A stretch of DNA of 64,000 nt from contig NZ_LJYW01000001.1 of assembly GCF_001305515.1 (NCBI RefSeq), positions 5,096,001 to 5,160,000 of the forward strand, read 5' to 3'. Below are positions 26,507-34,996 of this stretch, piece by piece (position 1 is the first letter of the stretch; each line of letters starts with the position of its first letter). Below the pieces are notes generated by a model that worked only from the letters and a program-made list of their open reading frames with translations, searched no databases and was not told the DNA's origin. The translations under genes were made by a program, and so were the position numbers. Origin of the DNA: Prosthecodimorpha hirschii. Its GTDB lineage: Bacteria > Pseudomonadota > Alphaproteobacteria > Rhizobiales > Ancalomicrobiaceae.

Positions 26507-27231
26507 GAGACGACATCCTCACCCTGTCGGGCATCGACACCCATTACGGACCGATCCAGGTCCATTTCGGCCTCGATATCGCGGTCCCGCCCGGCGCGAT
26601 CGTCTGCCTGCTCGGCGGCAACGCCTCGGGCAAGTCGACCACCATGAAGGTCATCCTCGGCCTGCAGCGGCCGAGCGCCGGCACGGTCACCTTCGACGGC
26701 CGGCGCATCGACGGCCTGCCGACCCCGGCGGTGATCGGCCGCGGCATCGCCTCGGTGCCGGAGGCGCGGCGGTTGTTCGGCGCCATGACGGCGGCCGAGA
26801 ACCTGCGCATGGGCGCCTATCTGCGCCGCGACGCGTCGGCGGTGGCGGAAGACTTTGAGACCGTCCTCGATCTCTTTCCACGGGTGCGCGAACGCCTCAC
26901 CCAAAAGGCCGGCACGCTGTCGGGCGGCGAGCAGCAGATGGTCGCCATGGCGCGCGCCCTGATGGGCCGGCCGCGGCTGATCTGCATGGACGAGCCGACC
27001 ATGGGGCTTTCGCCGCTCTGGGTCGACCGCGTGCTCGACCTGATCGCCGGCATCCGCGACCGCGGCACGACCGTCTTTATGGTCGAGCAGAATGCCAATC
27101 TGGCCCTGCAGATCGCCGACCGCGGCTACGTGCTGCAGACCGGCCGCATCGTCCTGTCCGGGCCCGCCCGCGATCTCCTGACCGATCCCCGCATCCGCGA
27201 CGCCTATCTGGGCGGCGCCGAAGCCGCCTGA
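26503..27231 (+). CDS. livF: branched-chain-type ABC transporter ATP-binding protein LivF
   Basis: A 242-residue ATPase with Walker A GGNASGKS, where alanine-serine replaces the usual glycine-alanine, the LivF-type ASVPEARRLFGAMTAAENLRMGAYLR, signature LSGGEQQM and Walker B LICMDEPTMGLSP. Its ATG overlaps the LivG stop as ATGA. It completes the transporter. The following gene lies 10 bases downstream, so the operon continues into enzymes. Confidence 0.92.
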   Translation: MRDDILTLSGIDTHYGPIQVHFGLDIAVPPGAIVCLLGGNASGKSTTMKVILGLQRPSAGTVTFDGRRIDGLPTPAVIGRGIASVPEARRLFGAMTAAENLRMGAYLRRDASAVAEDFETVLDLFPRVRERLTQKAGTLSGGEQQMVAMARALMGRPRLICMDEPTMGLSPLWVDRVLDLIAGIRDRGTTVFMVEQNANLALQIADRGYVLQTGRIVLSGPARDLLTDPRIRDAYLGGAEAA

Positions 27232-27241
27232 GGAGGCGTCC

Positions 27242-28093
27242 ATGTCGTTACGGCTCGACCATCTCGTGGTGCTGGTCTTCGATCTCGACGAGGCCGTCGC
27301 CGACTACCGCAAGCTCGGCTTCACGGTTCAGATCGGCGGCGATCATCCCGACGGCATCACCCACAACGCCCTCGTCGCCTTTGCGGACGGCAGCTATCTC
27401 GAACTGATCGCCTTCCGCCGGCCCGCGCCCGACCGACGCTGGTGGCGGGTCGGCCAGTCGATCGGCGAAGGGCTGGTCGACATGGCTCTGCTGCCGGCCG
27501 ACACCGCCGGTGCTGTCGGGCAAGCCGCGGCGCGCGGGCTCGTCTATGACGGGCCGACGCCGGGCGGCCGGACGCGGCCGGACGGGGGGCGTCTCGCCTG
27601 GACCGTCGCGCGGCCGCGCAGCTTCGATCTGCCGTTTCTGTGCGGCGATGTGACGCCGCGTGCGGAGCGGGTGCCGGCTGGCGCGGCGACCATCCATCCG
27701 AACGGCGCGCTCGGCATTGCCAGCGTCACCATCGCGGTCGCCGATATGGCGACCAGCCTCGCGCGTTGGCGGGCGCTTCTCGGCACGGAGGGGCCGCCGG
27801 CCGAGATCGTCACCGTGGCGGGGCTGGGACAGGTCATTGCCACGCTCGCGGTCGGCGCGAGCAGAATCGTTCTCGTCTCCACATCCGATGCACGCGGACC
27901 GGCCGGAGAGGCCATCGCCCGCCACGTCGCCGCTCGCGGGGAAGGACCCTATGCGGTGGGCTTCGGTGGACCTGCCGGGACCGGAGAACGGGCTCGCTCG
28001 AACCGGCTTGCGGCGCACGGATTGCGCTTCGAGTGGGTTGACGATCCCGCGGCCCCGGCCGTTGCGCGACCGCCGACCGACGCGGTGGCCTGA
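27242..28093 (+). CDS. glyoxalase-like (VOC) domain protein
   Basis: A 283-residue protein of the Glyoxalase_3 kind: LRLDHLVVLVFDLDEAVADYRKLGFTVQIGGDHPDG at the start, GSYLELIAF, and a second half-module beginning IASVTIAVADMATSLARWRALLG. VOC proteins use paired beta-alpha modules, often binding a metal through histidine and glutamate, seen here as DHLVV and YLELI. The reaction is unknown. An AGGAGGCGTCC ribosome binding site precedes it. Its position between transporter ATPases and a monooxygenase suggests it acts on the imported compound. Confidence 0.85.
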   Translation: MSLRLDHLVVLVFDLDEAVADYRKLGFTVQIGGDHPDGITHNALVAFADGSYLELIAFRRPAPDRRWWRVGQSIGEGLVDMALLPADTAGAVGQAAARGLVYDGPTPGGRTRPDGGRLAWTVARPRSFDLPFLCGDVTPRAERVPAGAATIHPNGALGIASVTIAVADMATSLARWRALLGTEGPPAEIVTVAGLGQVIATLAVGASRIVLVSTSDARGPAGEAIARHVAARGEGPYAVGFGGPAGTGERARSNRLAAHGLRFEWVDDPAAPAVARPPTDAVA

Positions 28094-28204
28094 CGCAGCC
28101 GCCTGATCCCGTTCGGGCGAAGCCGGGCTCGCACCCTGCCGCCCGCTTCCCCACGGCCGGAGGGGCGGCCGTGCAATCCGTCCCCCAGCTAAGGACCGCT
28201 GACC

Positions 28205-29245
28205 ATGACCAAACGTCTCGGCTTCTTCACCCGGCTTCTTGACGACGCGCCGGCCGGCGAACGCTACCGGCTCGCCGCCGAGCAGATCATCGCGGCCGAA
28301 CGCGCCGGCTACGACAGCGCCTGGATCGCCCAGCACCATTTCCACGAATGGGAGGGCGGGCTGCCATCGCTCTTTCCCTTCCTCGGCTTCGTCGCCGCGC
28401 GAACGTCGCGAATCCGGCTCGGAACGGGTGTCGTCACCTTGCCGATGGAGGCTCCTGTGCGGGTCGCCGAGGATGCGGCGGTGATCGATCTCCTGTCCGG
28501 CGGGCGGCTCGAAGTGGGCGTCGGGACCGGCGGCACGCCGGCCTCCTTCCGCGCCTTCGGGCATGCCTTCGAGGATCGCGGCGCGGTCTATGCCCGCCAT
28601 CTCGAAACGGTCCTCAAGGCCTGGCGCGGCGAGCCGCTCGGCGATGCGGAGAACCGGCTCTATCCAGCCACGCCCTGGCTCGCCGGCCGTGTCTGGCAGG
28701 CGACCTTCTCGGTTGCCGGTGGCATCCGCGCGGGCCGGGCCGGCGACGGGCTCCTCCTGTCGCGCACCCAGCCGCGCCCCGCCGGCGAACCCGCGCTGGC
28801 GCTGGACACCATCCAGAACCCGATCGTCGACGCCTATCTGGCGGCCCTGCCGGATGGCGCCGCGCCGCGCATCATGGCCTCGCGCAGCCTCTTCGTCGCC
28901 GAGGATCGGACCGAAGCCCTGCGCCTCGCCGAAAAGGGCCTGCGGCGCGTCGTCGACAAGTTCGTCGCCAACGGTCACCAGCTGCGCGGCCCGACGCTGA
29001 AGGATCTGATCGAGACCTTCGACGTCCATGTCGGGACGCCGGACGACGTGATCGAGAGCCTGTCCGGCGACACCATCCTGACCCGGGCGACCGACCTCGT
29101 CTTCCAGGTCCATTCCGTCGATCCGCCGCATCCGCTGATCCTGCGGTCGATCGAACTGACCGCCGAAAAGGTCGCCCCCGCGCTGGGCTGGCCGGGTCCC
29201 GCCGCGGCCCCCGAGGCCGGCCGGCGTGTCGTCAACTTCCGCTGA
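28205..29245 (+). CDS. luciferase-like FMN-dependent monooxygenase, KPN_01858 family
   Basis: A 346-residue LLM-class enzyme. Family segments: RLGFFTRLLDD at the start, AWIAQHHFHEWEGGLPSLFPFLGFVAARTSRIRLGTGV, LPMEAPVRVAEDAAVIDLLSGGRLEVGVGTGG and LRSIELTAEKVAPAL at the end. This family is known to occur beside the CMD-domain and alkylhydroperoxidase proteins that follow here, with transporters. It would use reduced flavin and oxygen on the imported substrate. The ATG at 28205 follows an AAGGACCGCTGACC leader. Its flavin reductase is not seen nearby. Confidence 0.87.
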   Translation: MTKRLGFFTRLLDDAPAGERYRLAAEQIIAAERAGYDSAWIAQHHFHEWEGGLPSLFPFLGFVAARTSRIRLGTGVVTLPMEAPVRVAEDAAVIDLLSGGRLEVGVGTGGTPASFRAFGHAFEDRGAVYARHLETVLKAWRGEPLGDAENRLYPATPWLAGRVWQATFSVAGGIRAGRAGDGLLLSRTQPRPAGEPALALDTIQNPIVDAYLAALPDGAAPRIMASRSLFVAEDRTEALRLAEKGLRRVVDKFVANGHQLRGPTLKDLIETFDVHVGTPDDVIESLSGDTILTRATDLVFQVHSVDPPHPLILRSIELTAEKVAPALGWPGPAAAPEAGRRVVNFR

Positions 29246-29257
29246 TTGGAGCCCCCC

Positions 29258-29965
29258 ATGGCCATCGCTGACGTCATCGACCTTCTGGCCGGCATCAGGC
29301 CCGGATCCCGCCTCGACCGGATCCGGCGCGAACGGCCGGACGCCCGCGCGCAGTCGCAGGAGAGCTGGCGCGCGCTGTTCGAGCCGGTCCATTTCGGCCC
29401 GGTCAGCGTCACCGAGCGCTTCGCCGTCGCCGCCTTCGTGGCCGCCCTCGGCGGCGAGCCGGCGGCGCGGCTCTTCTATGCGGGAACGCTGGAGCGGCTC
29501 GATCCGGACCTCGCCCGCACGGTCGCGATCGTGGCGGAAGCCGGCGCGACGACCGGCCCCTATGGTGGCTACCCGCAAGGTCCGCTCTCGGTCGAGGATC
29601 GGGACGGCCCGAGCTTCGCGGTGCCTTCGCCGCATCGCGCCGCGCTCGGACGCCGGCTGACCGCCGCCTTCGAGCACGCGCATCTGCTCGTCTTCCATCC
29701 CCGCGATGCGGCGCCGGCGTCGCTGCAGAAGCTGCTCGATGCCGGCTGGACCACGCCCGGCATCGTCACGCTGTCCCAGCTCGTCGCCTTCCTGTCGTTC
29801 CAGATCCGCGTCGTCGCCGGCCTGTCCGCTCTCTTGGCGGCAGACGCCACATTGGCGGCCGATGCCGCATTGGCGGCCGATGCCGCATTGGCGGCCGATG
29901 CCGCATTGGCGGCCGATGCCGCATTGGCGGCCGATGCCGCGCGCACCGTCGAGGAGCCTGCCTGA
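29258..29965 (+). CDS. CMD domain protein, Avi_7170 family, with C-terminal tandem repeat
   Basis: A 235-residue protein related to carboxymuconolactone decarboxylase-like proteins (ADVIDLLAGI at the start; FGPVSVTERFAVAAFVAAL; TPGIVTLSQLVAFLSFQIRVVAGL). The usual protein ends shortly after this last helix. Here it runs on through six copies of a LAADAA-type hexapeptide (about residues 193-228), encoded by an 18-base tandem repeat, before ending in RTVEEPA. The ATG at 29258 is preferred over an upstream TTG. It overlaps the next gene by TGATG. It pairs with the Avi_7169-type protein, probably in peroxide or adduct handling. Confidence 0.83.
   Translation: MAIADVIDLLAGIRPGSRLDRIRRERPDARAQSQESWRALFEPVHFGPVSVTERFAVAAFVAALGGEPAARLFYAGTLERLDPDLARTVAIVAEAGATTGPYGGYPQGPLSVEDRDGPSFAVPSPHRAALGRRLTAAFEHAHLLVFHPRDAAPASLQKLLDAGWTTPGIVTLSQLVAFLSFQIRVVAGLSALLAADATLAADAALAADAALAADAALAADAALAADAARTVEEPA
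29834..29941 (+). repeat. 18-bp coding tandem repeat, six units
   Basis: The unit TTGGCGGCCGATGCCGCA repeats six times with no gap, the first unit differing at a few positions (TTGGCGGCAGACGCCACA) and the last at its end. It encodes LAADAA. The near identity of units 2-5 suggests recent slippage expansion. The frame stays open because 18 is a multiple of three. Confidence 0.95.
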
Positions 29966-30570
29966 TGCCCGGAACCGCGCTGACCCATCCCGACTATCGC
30001 GGACCCAATGCCTTCGTGCGGGCCGAACTCGGCTGGCTGCCCTGGCTCGAACCGCTGGCCGAAGCCGACCTGACGGATCGTCATCGCGCCGGTCTGGTCG
30101 ATCCGTCCCGGGCGAAGTCGCCCTATTTCATGCTGCTCGCCCACGATCCGGACGTGCTCGGCGCCCGCACCCGCACCGACAAGGACATCTTCTACAATAC
30201 GAGCTCTGGCCTGCCTCGCGCCGACCGGGAGATCGCCGCGACGGCTACGTCCCGGGTCAACGGCTGCATCTATTGCGCCTCCGTGCATGCCCGCTTCGCG
30301 ACGACCCATTCAAAGCGCGGCGTCGATGTCGACCGGCTTCTGGACGAGGGTGTCGGTGCCGATCTCGACCCGCGCTGGAATGCGATCGCAACGGCCGCGG
30401 CGGCCCTGGCCCGGACCCCCTCCGCCTTCGGTGCGACCGACATCGCCGCGCTCCGCCAGGCCGGGCTCGACGACACCGAAATCGTCGACACCATCCTGGG
30501 CTCCGCCTTTTTCAACTGGGCCAACCGCCTGATGCTGTCCCTCGGCGAACCCGTCGCCGTCGACGCGTGA
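29965..30570 (+). CDS. alkylhydroperoxidase domain protein, Avi_7169 family
   Basis: A 201-residue AhpD-like protein. The active site CxxC appears as NGCIYCASVHARFA with the following histidine in place. Family context at both ends is typical: HPDYRGPNAFVRAELGWLPWLEPL and ILGSAFFNWANRLMLSLGEP. AhpD-type proteins reduce peroxides or peroxide-bearing carriers through the two cysteines. It is coupled to the CMD-domain gene by TGATG overlap and ends the liv-associated operon. Confidence 0.9.
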   Translation: MPGTALTHPDYRGPNAFVRAELGWLPWLEPLAEADLTDRHRAGLVDPSRAKSPYFMLLAHDPDVLGARTRTDKDIFYNTSSGLPRADREIAATATSRVNGCIYCASVHARFATTHSKRGVDVDRLLDEGVGADLDPRWNAIATAAAALARTPSAFGATDIAALRQAGLDDTEIVDTILGSAFFNWANRLMLSLGEPVAVDA

Positions 30571-30658
30571 AAGGCCTGAGCGGTCCGGGCGCACTGGGTC
30601 GGTTCGGGCGGTCGAAGCTCGGACCGGCTCCTTGATTCCGTCGGGTCGGAGCCTGCTC

Positions 30659-30723
30659 TAGATTCATTGGCTTGAGCCAGCCCTTTTCGGACAGATCGCT
30701 TCGATCTGTCCGGACCGGCGCTA
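30659..30723 (+). repeat. palindromic repeat, copy B (right half only)
   Basis: ATTGGCTTGAGCC, CCTTTTCGG and CAGATCG match the right half of the repeats at 10615 and 37701. The hairpin CGGACAGATCG / CGATCTGTCCG is perfect here. The sequence is bounded by TA on each side. The left hairpin half is missing. Confidence 0.65.
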
Positions 30724-30761
30724 GGTTTGCGTACCCGCATTCAAGGACGAGCCGCCGTCAC

Positions 30762-32129
30762 ATGACCCGTGAAATCCTCATCAATGCTTTCGCGATGAAC
30801 GCGCCCGGCCATCTGTCGCCCGGGCTCTGGCGGCATACCGCCGACCGCTCCGCCGACTATCGTCACATCCGCCACTGGGTCGACCTCGCCAAAACGCTCG
30901 AACGCGGGTTGATCGATGGGCTGTTCATCGCCGATGTGGTCGGCGTCTACGACGTCTATGGCGGGTCGGTCGATGCGGCGGTGCGCGGCGGCGTGCAGGT
31001 GCCGGTCAACGATCCCTTGCAACTCGTTCCCGCCATGGCCTATGCGACCGAGCATCTCGGCTTCGGCGTGACGGCCTCGGTCTCGTTCGAACATCCGTTC
31101 CCTTTCGCCCGGCGCATGTCGACCCTCGACCACCTGACCGGCGGCCGGGTGGGCTGGAACATCGTGACCTCCTATCTCGACAGCGGCGCGCGCAATCTCG
31201 GCCAGGCCCGGCAGGCCGGCCACGACGACCGCTACGATGTCGCCGACGAGTATCTGGAGGTGGTCTACAAGCTTTGGGAGGGCAGCTGGGCCGACGATGC
31301 CGTCCTGCGCGACCGCGCCTCGGGTATCTTCGCGGACCCGGCCAAAGTCCGGCCGATCCGGCATGACGGCCCGAATTTCAAGGTGCCGGGCATCCATCTC
31401 TGCGAGCCCTCGCCGCAGCGCACGCCCGTGCTCTACCAAGCCGGAGCCTCGAGCCGCGGCCGCCGCTTCGCCGCGCGCCATGCCGAATGCGTCTTCGTCG
31501 GCGGGCCGACCATCCTGATCCTGAAGCGCATCGTATCCGATCTGCGCGCCGCTGCGGTCGAGGCCGCCCGCCGGCCGGACGACATCAAGATTCTCAACAT
31601 GCAGACCGTCATCCTCGGCCGAACCGATTCGGAGGCCGAGGACAAGGCCGCCGACTACCGGTCCCTCGTCGACCACACCGGAGCGCTTGCGCTTCTGTCG
31701 GGCTGGACCGGCGTCGACCTCTCCACCTACGGGCTCGACGAACCCTTGCGCCATGTGAAGACCGAGGCCGGGCAATCGGCGCTGGAATCCTTCACCACCG
31801 CCGATCCGGACCGGCAATGGACCATCCGCGAACTGGCGCAATGGTGCGGCATCGGCGGGCGGGGGCCGGTCCTGGTCGGCTCGGCCCGGACCGTTGCGGA
31901 CCAACTGCAGCACTGGATCGCCGAGACCGATGTCGACGGCTTCAACCTCGCCTGGGCGGTCAATCCCGGTACCTTCGAGGACATCGTCGACCTCCTCGTG
32001 CCCGAACTCCAGCGCCGTGGTGCCTACAAGACGGCGTACCGGCCCGGCACCTTGCGCGAAAAACTGTTCGGTGACGGCCCGCGGCTCAATGCGCGCCACA
32101 CCGGAGCCGGGTTCCGCACGCTGCCCTGA
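30762..32129 (+). CDS. LLM-class flavin monooxygenase, NtaA/SnaA/DszA family
   Basis: A 455-residue enzyme of the long LLM branch. Segments: LINAFAMNAPGHLSPGLWRH, AKTLERGLIDGLFIADVVG, FGVTASVSFEHPFPFARRMSTLDHLTGGRVGWNIVTSYL, ARNLGQ and LYQAGASSRGRRFAARHAECVFVGGP. Members oxidise nitrilotriacetate, pristinamycin precursor or dibenzothiophene sulfone, so the sulfur context fits a DszA-like C-S cleaving role but does not prove it. The start at 30762 has an AAGGA at a rather long spacing. It lies upstream of a methionine-type ABC transporter on the same strand. Confidence 0.87.
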   Translation: MTREILINAFAMNAPGHLSPGLWRHTADRSADYRHIRHWVDLAKTLERGLIDGLFIADVVGVYDVYGGSVDAAVRGGVQVPVNDPLQLVPAMAYATEHLGFGVTASVSFEHPFPFARRMSTLDHLTGGRVGWNIVTSYLDSGARNLGQARQAGHDDRYDVADEYLEVVYKLWEGSWADDAVLRDRASGIFADPAKVRPIRHDGPNFKVPGIHLCEPSPQRTPVLYQAGASSRGRRFAARHAECVFVGGPTILILKRIVSDLRAAAVEAARRPDDIKILNMQTVILGRTDSEAEDKAADYRSLVDHTGALALLSGWTGVDLSTYGLDEPLRHVKTEAGQSALESFTTADPDRQWTIRELAQWCGIGGRGPVLVGSARTVADQLQHWIAETDVDGFNLAWAVNPGTFEDIVDLLVPELQRRGAYKTAYRPGTLREKLFGDGPRLNARHTGAGFRTLP

Positions 32130-32308
32130 AGGGTCAATTTTCGATATTGTCGACCGGAATAATCGGAATTCCCGAAACGGCGCTCCAGCGGAAAGCCGAT
32201 CCGCCGAGGCGCCACCAAAACAGGCAGCGATTTCTCGACCGCGGCCTCAGCTCCCCGCATGATCAAGCCTCACGACGTGGCGCCGGCCACGCGACCACCG
32301 GGACTGCC

Positions 32309-33406
32309 ATGAGCTTCGTGCCGCAAAACTTCGAGATTGGGACCCCAGTATCCCCGGTATCGGCGATGATCGCCCTCAAGGGGGTCTCCAAGGTCTATCC
32401 GGCGACGCGGACGAGCGCGTCCGTGACGGCGCTGGATGCGGTCGATCTGACCATCGGGACGGGCGAAATTTTCGGCGTCATCGGCCGTTCGGGCGCGGGC
32501 AAGTCGACGTTGATCCGGACCATCAACGGGCTTGAAACCCCGACCGGCGGATCGGTTGTTGTCGATGGCGTCGAGATCACCCGTCTGGCCGCGCGTCCCC
32601 TGCGCGAGGCCCGCCGGGGCATCGGCATGATCTTCCAGCATTTCAACCTGCTGTCCTCGCGCACGGCCTATCAGAACGTCGCGCTGCCGCTCGAACTGGC
32701 GGGACTGTCGGCGGCCGAGATCCGCGCCCGCGTCGAGCCCATGCTGGATCTCGTCGGTCTCGCCGACAAGCGCGACCGCTTCCCGGTCGAATTGTCGGGC
32801 GGCCAGAAGCAGCGCGTCGGCATCGCCCGTGCGCTGGCGACCCGGCCCAAGGTGCTGCTCTCTGACGAGGCGACCTCGGCGCTCGATCCGGAGACGACGC
32901 GCTCCATTCTGGCGCTCCTGAAGCAGGTCAATCGCGATCTCGGGGTCACGATCGTGCTCATCACCCACGAGATGGCGGTGGTGCGGGAGATCTGCGACCG
33001 GGTCGGCGTGATCGAGGCCGGACGGATCATCGAGCAGGGCAAGGTCTTCGACGTGGCCACCAGGCCCCGGACCGAAACGGCCCGCAGCTTCCTGGCCGAG
33101 TTGAACGGCGCCGCCTTGTCGCCCTCTCTGGTCGCGCGGTTGCGGCAGGACCCTTGCGGCACCTGCCGGACCGTGTTCCGGCTGACCTTTTCCGGCCCGC
33201 TCGCCGACGATCCGATCATCACCCGCCTCGCCCGCCACCTCGATACCGACGTGGCCATCCTGAGTGCGCGCGTGGAGGAGATCGCCGGCCGGCCCTTTGG
33301 CACCATGATCGTGACCATCGACAACGCGCATGGCGCGAGCGGGGCGGCCGAAGGCTTCCTCCGCTCGGCCGGCATCGAGACGGAGAAACTCGGCCATGTC
33401 GCCTGA
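32309..33406 (+). CDS. metN: methionine-type ABC transporter ATP-binding protein MetN
   Basis: A 365-residue ATPase with Walker A GRSGAGKS, the MetN phrase GEIFGVIGRSGAGKSTLIRTING, signature LSGGQKQRV and Walker B VLLSDEATSALDPE. A C-terminal NIL regulatory domain (about the last 85 residues, from CRTVFRLTFSG) binds methionine in known members. The start is uncertain: ATG at 32309 gives 19 extra residues with a weak GGGA upstream; ATG at 32366 (MIALKG) matches the usual family start. The 180 bases before it show no riboswitch I recognise. MetI overlaps its end. Confidence 0.88.
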   Translation: MSFVPQNFEIGTPVSPVSAMIALKGVSKVYPATRTSASVTALDAVDLTIGTGEIFGVIGRSGAGKSTLIRTINGLETPTGGSVVVDGVEITRLAARPLREARRGIGMIFQHFNLLSSRTAYQNVALPLELAGLSAAEIRARVEPMLDLVGLADKRDRFPVELSGGQKQRVGIARALATRPKVLLSDEATSALDPETTRSILALLKQVNRDLGVTIVLITHEMAVVREICDRVGVIEAGRIIEQGKVFDVATRPRTETARSFLAELNGAALSPSLVARLRQDPCGTCRTVFRLTFSGPLADDPIITRLARHLDTDVAILSARVEEIAGRPFGTMIVTIDNAHGASGAAEGFLRSAGIETEKLGHVA

Positions 33407-34061
33407 CCTCCTCGCCCTGATCGGCCGCTCGGCGCTCGACACGCTCTACATGGTGACGATCGCCTTTGCCCTCGGCACGGCCTTCGGCGCCCCGCTCGGC
33501 ATCTTTCTGGCGACATCCGGCAAGGGCGAACTCTTTGCCGCCCCGGTCGCCAACCGGATCCTGGGGGTGATCGTCAACGCGACGCGCTCGACTCCCTTTA
33601 TCATCCTGTTGGTGGCAATCATCCCGCTGACGCGGCTGATCGTCGGCACCTCGATCGGCACGACGGCAGCGATCGTGCCGCTGACCATCGCGGCGGCGCC
33701 CTTCATCGCCCGCATCGTCGAGGCGGCGGTCCGCGAGGTCGACCACGGCCTGATCGAGGCGACACTCGCCATGGGGGCCACGCCCCTGCAGGTGGTGCGC
33801 AAAGTGCTCGTTCCCGAGGCGTTGCCCGGCATCGCCCTTGGGCTGACGCTCACAATCGTCAGCCTGATCGCAAATTCGGCCATGGTCGGCGCGGTCGGCG
33901 GCGGCGGGCTCGGCGATCTGGGGATCCGCTACGGCTACCAGCGCTTCATGCCGGAGGTCATGGCCGCCGTCGTGGTGGTGCTGATCGTGCTCGTCCAGGT
34001 CGTCCAATCCGCCGGCGAGGCCCTCGCCCGCCGGGTCAACAAGCGCATTCGCCGGGCCTGA
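33396..34061 (+). CDS. metI: methionine-type ABC transporter permease MetI
   Basis: A 221-residue membrane protein with five hydrophobic segments, the MetI phrase LGVIVNATRSTPFIILLVAIIPLTRLIVGTSIG and the ATPase-contact loop EATLAMGATPLQVVRKVLVPEALPG. The AVGGGGLGDLGIRYGYQRF segment near the end is diagnostic. It overlaps metN by 11 bases and is followed after 94 bases by the binding protein. In sulfur-acquisition islands such transporters may carry methionine or other organosulfur compounds. Confidence 0.92.
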   Translation: MSPDLLALIGRSALDTLYMVTIAFALGTAFGAPLGIFLATSGKGELFAAPVANRILGVIVNATRSTPFIILLVAIIPLTRLIVGTSIGTTAAIVPLTIAAAPFIARIVEAAVREVDHGLIEATLAMGATPLQVVRKVLVPEALPGIALGLTLTIVSLIANSAMVGAVGGGGLGDLGIRYGYQRFMPEVMAAVVVVLIVLVQVVQSAGEALARRVNKRIRRA

Positions 34062-34155
34062 CGCCCCGCGCCGATTCCCTTCACGCTCTCGCCCGACGCG
34101 GACGGACCCAGTCCGCGAACCACAGCGCCATGTCCCCTCACATAAGGAAAACCGG

Positions 34156-34959
34156 ATGTCCCTGATCCGTCTCACCCGCCGCGCTGCGTTCGGCCTCTTC
34201 GGCGCCACCCTCCTCGCCGGCGTCGCGCCGGCCTCCGCCCAGACGGTGATCCGCATCGCCGTCACCCCTGGCCCGCATGCGCAGATCCTTGAGGCCGTGA
34301 AGCCGATCGCCGCCAAGAAGGGGATCGAGCTCAAGATCATCGAGTTCTCCGACTATGTCGTGCCCAACCAGGCGCTCGACGCCGGGGAGATCGAGGCCAA
34401 CTCGTTCCAGAACCAGCCCTATCTCGACAACCAGGTGAAGGATCGCGGCTACAAGATCGTGCCCGTCGGCCTGACCGTGAATTTCCCGCTTGGCATCTAT
34501 TCCAAGAAGTACAAGAGCTGGGCCGAGGTGCCGGATGGCGCCAAGATCGCGATCCAGAACGATCCGACCAATGGCGGCCGCTCGCTCCTGCTCCTGCAGG
34601 ACAAGGGCGTGATCAAGCTGAAGCCGGGCGTCGGCTACAAGCCGACCGTGCTCGACATCGCCGATAACCCGAAGCGCCTGCAATTCATCGAGATCGACGC
34701 CGCGCAGACGCCGCGCGCGCTCGACGATGTTGCGGCCGCCGCGATCAACACCAACTACGCCACCCAAGCCGGGCTCGATCCGGTCAAGGACCCGATCCTC
34801 AAGGAGGATCCGAAGGGCCCCTACGTGAACCTGCTCGCCGTTCGCGCCGCCGACAAGGACAAGCCCTGGGTCAAGGAATTGGTCGCCGCCTACCAGACGC
34901 CAGAGGTGAAGGCTTTCGTGCTCGAAAAGTTCAAGGGCGCCGTGTTGCCGGCCTGGTGA
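34156..34959 (+). CDS. metQ: methionine-type ABC transporter binding protein MetQ
   Basis: A 267-residue NlpA-family protein: VIRIAVTPGPHAQILEAVKP, GIELKIIEFSDYVVPNQALDAGEIEANSFQNQPYLDNQ, VNLLAVRAADKDKPWV. The signal peptide (MSLIRLTRRAAFGLFGATLLAGVAPASAQ) has an ordinary cleavage site and no lipobox cysteine, so unlike many MetQ proteins this one should be soluble in the periplasm. An AAGGAAAACCGG ribosome binding site precedes the start. It completes metNIQ. Confidence 0.9.
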   Translation: MSLIRLTRRAAFGLFGATLLAGVAPASAQTVIRIAVTPGPHAQILEAVKPIAAKKGIELKIIEFSDYVVPNQALDAGEIEANSFQNQPYLDNQVKDRGYKIVPVGLTVNFPLGIYSKKYKSWAEVPDGAKIAIQNDPTNGGRSLLLLQDKGVIKLKPGVGYKPTVLDIADNPKRLQFIEIDAAQTPRALDDVAAAAINTNYATQAGLDPVKDPILKEDPKGPYVNLLAVRAADKDKPWVKELVAAYQTPEVKAFVLEKFKGAVLPAW

Positions 34960-34996
34960 GCGCGGCATCGACTTCAACGTCAATGGGGCGGTTCAC

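Noticed and set aside
32130-32308. Possible SAM riboswitch before metN
   Set aside because: No SAM-I or SAM-II core sequence or matching stem pattern could be recognised.
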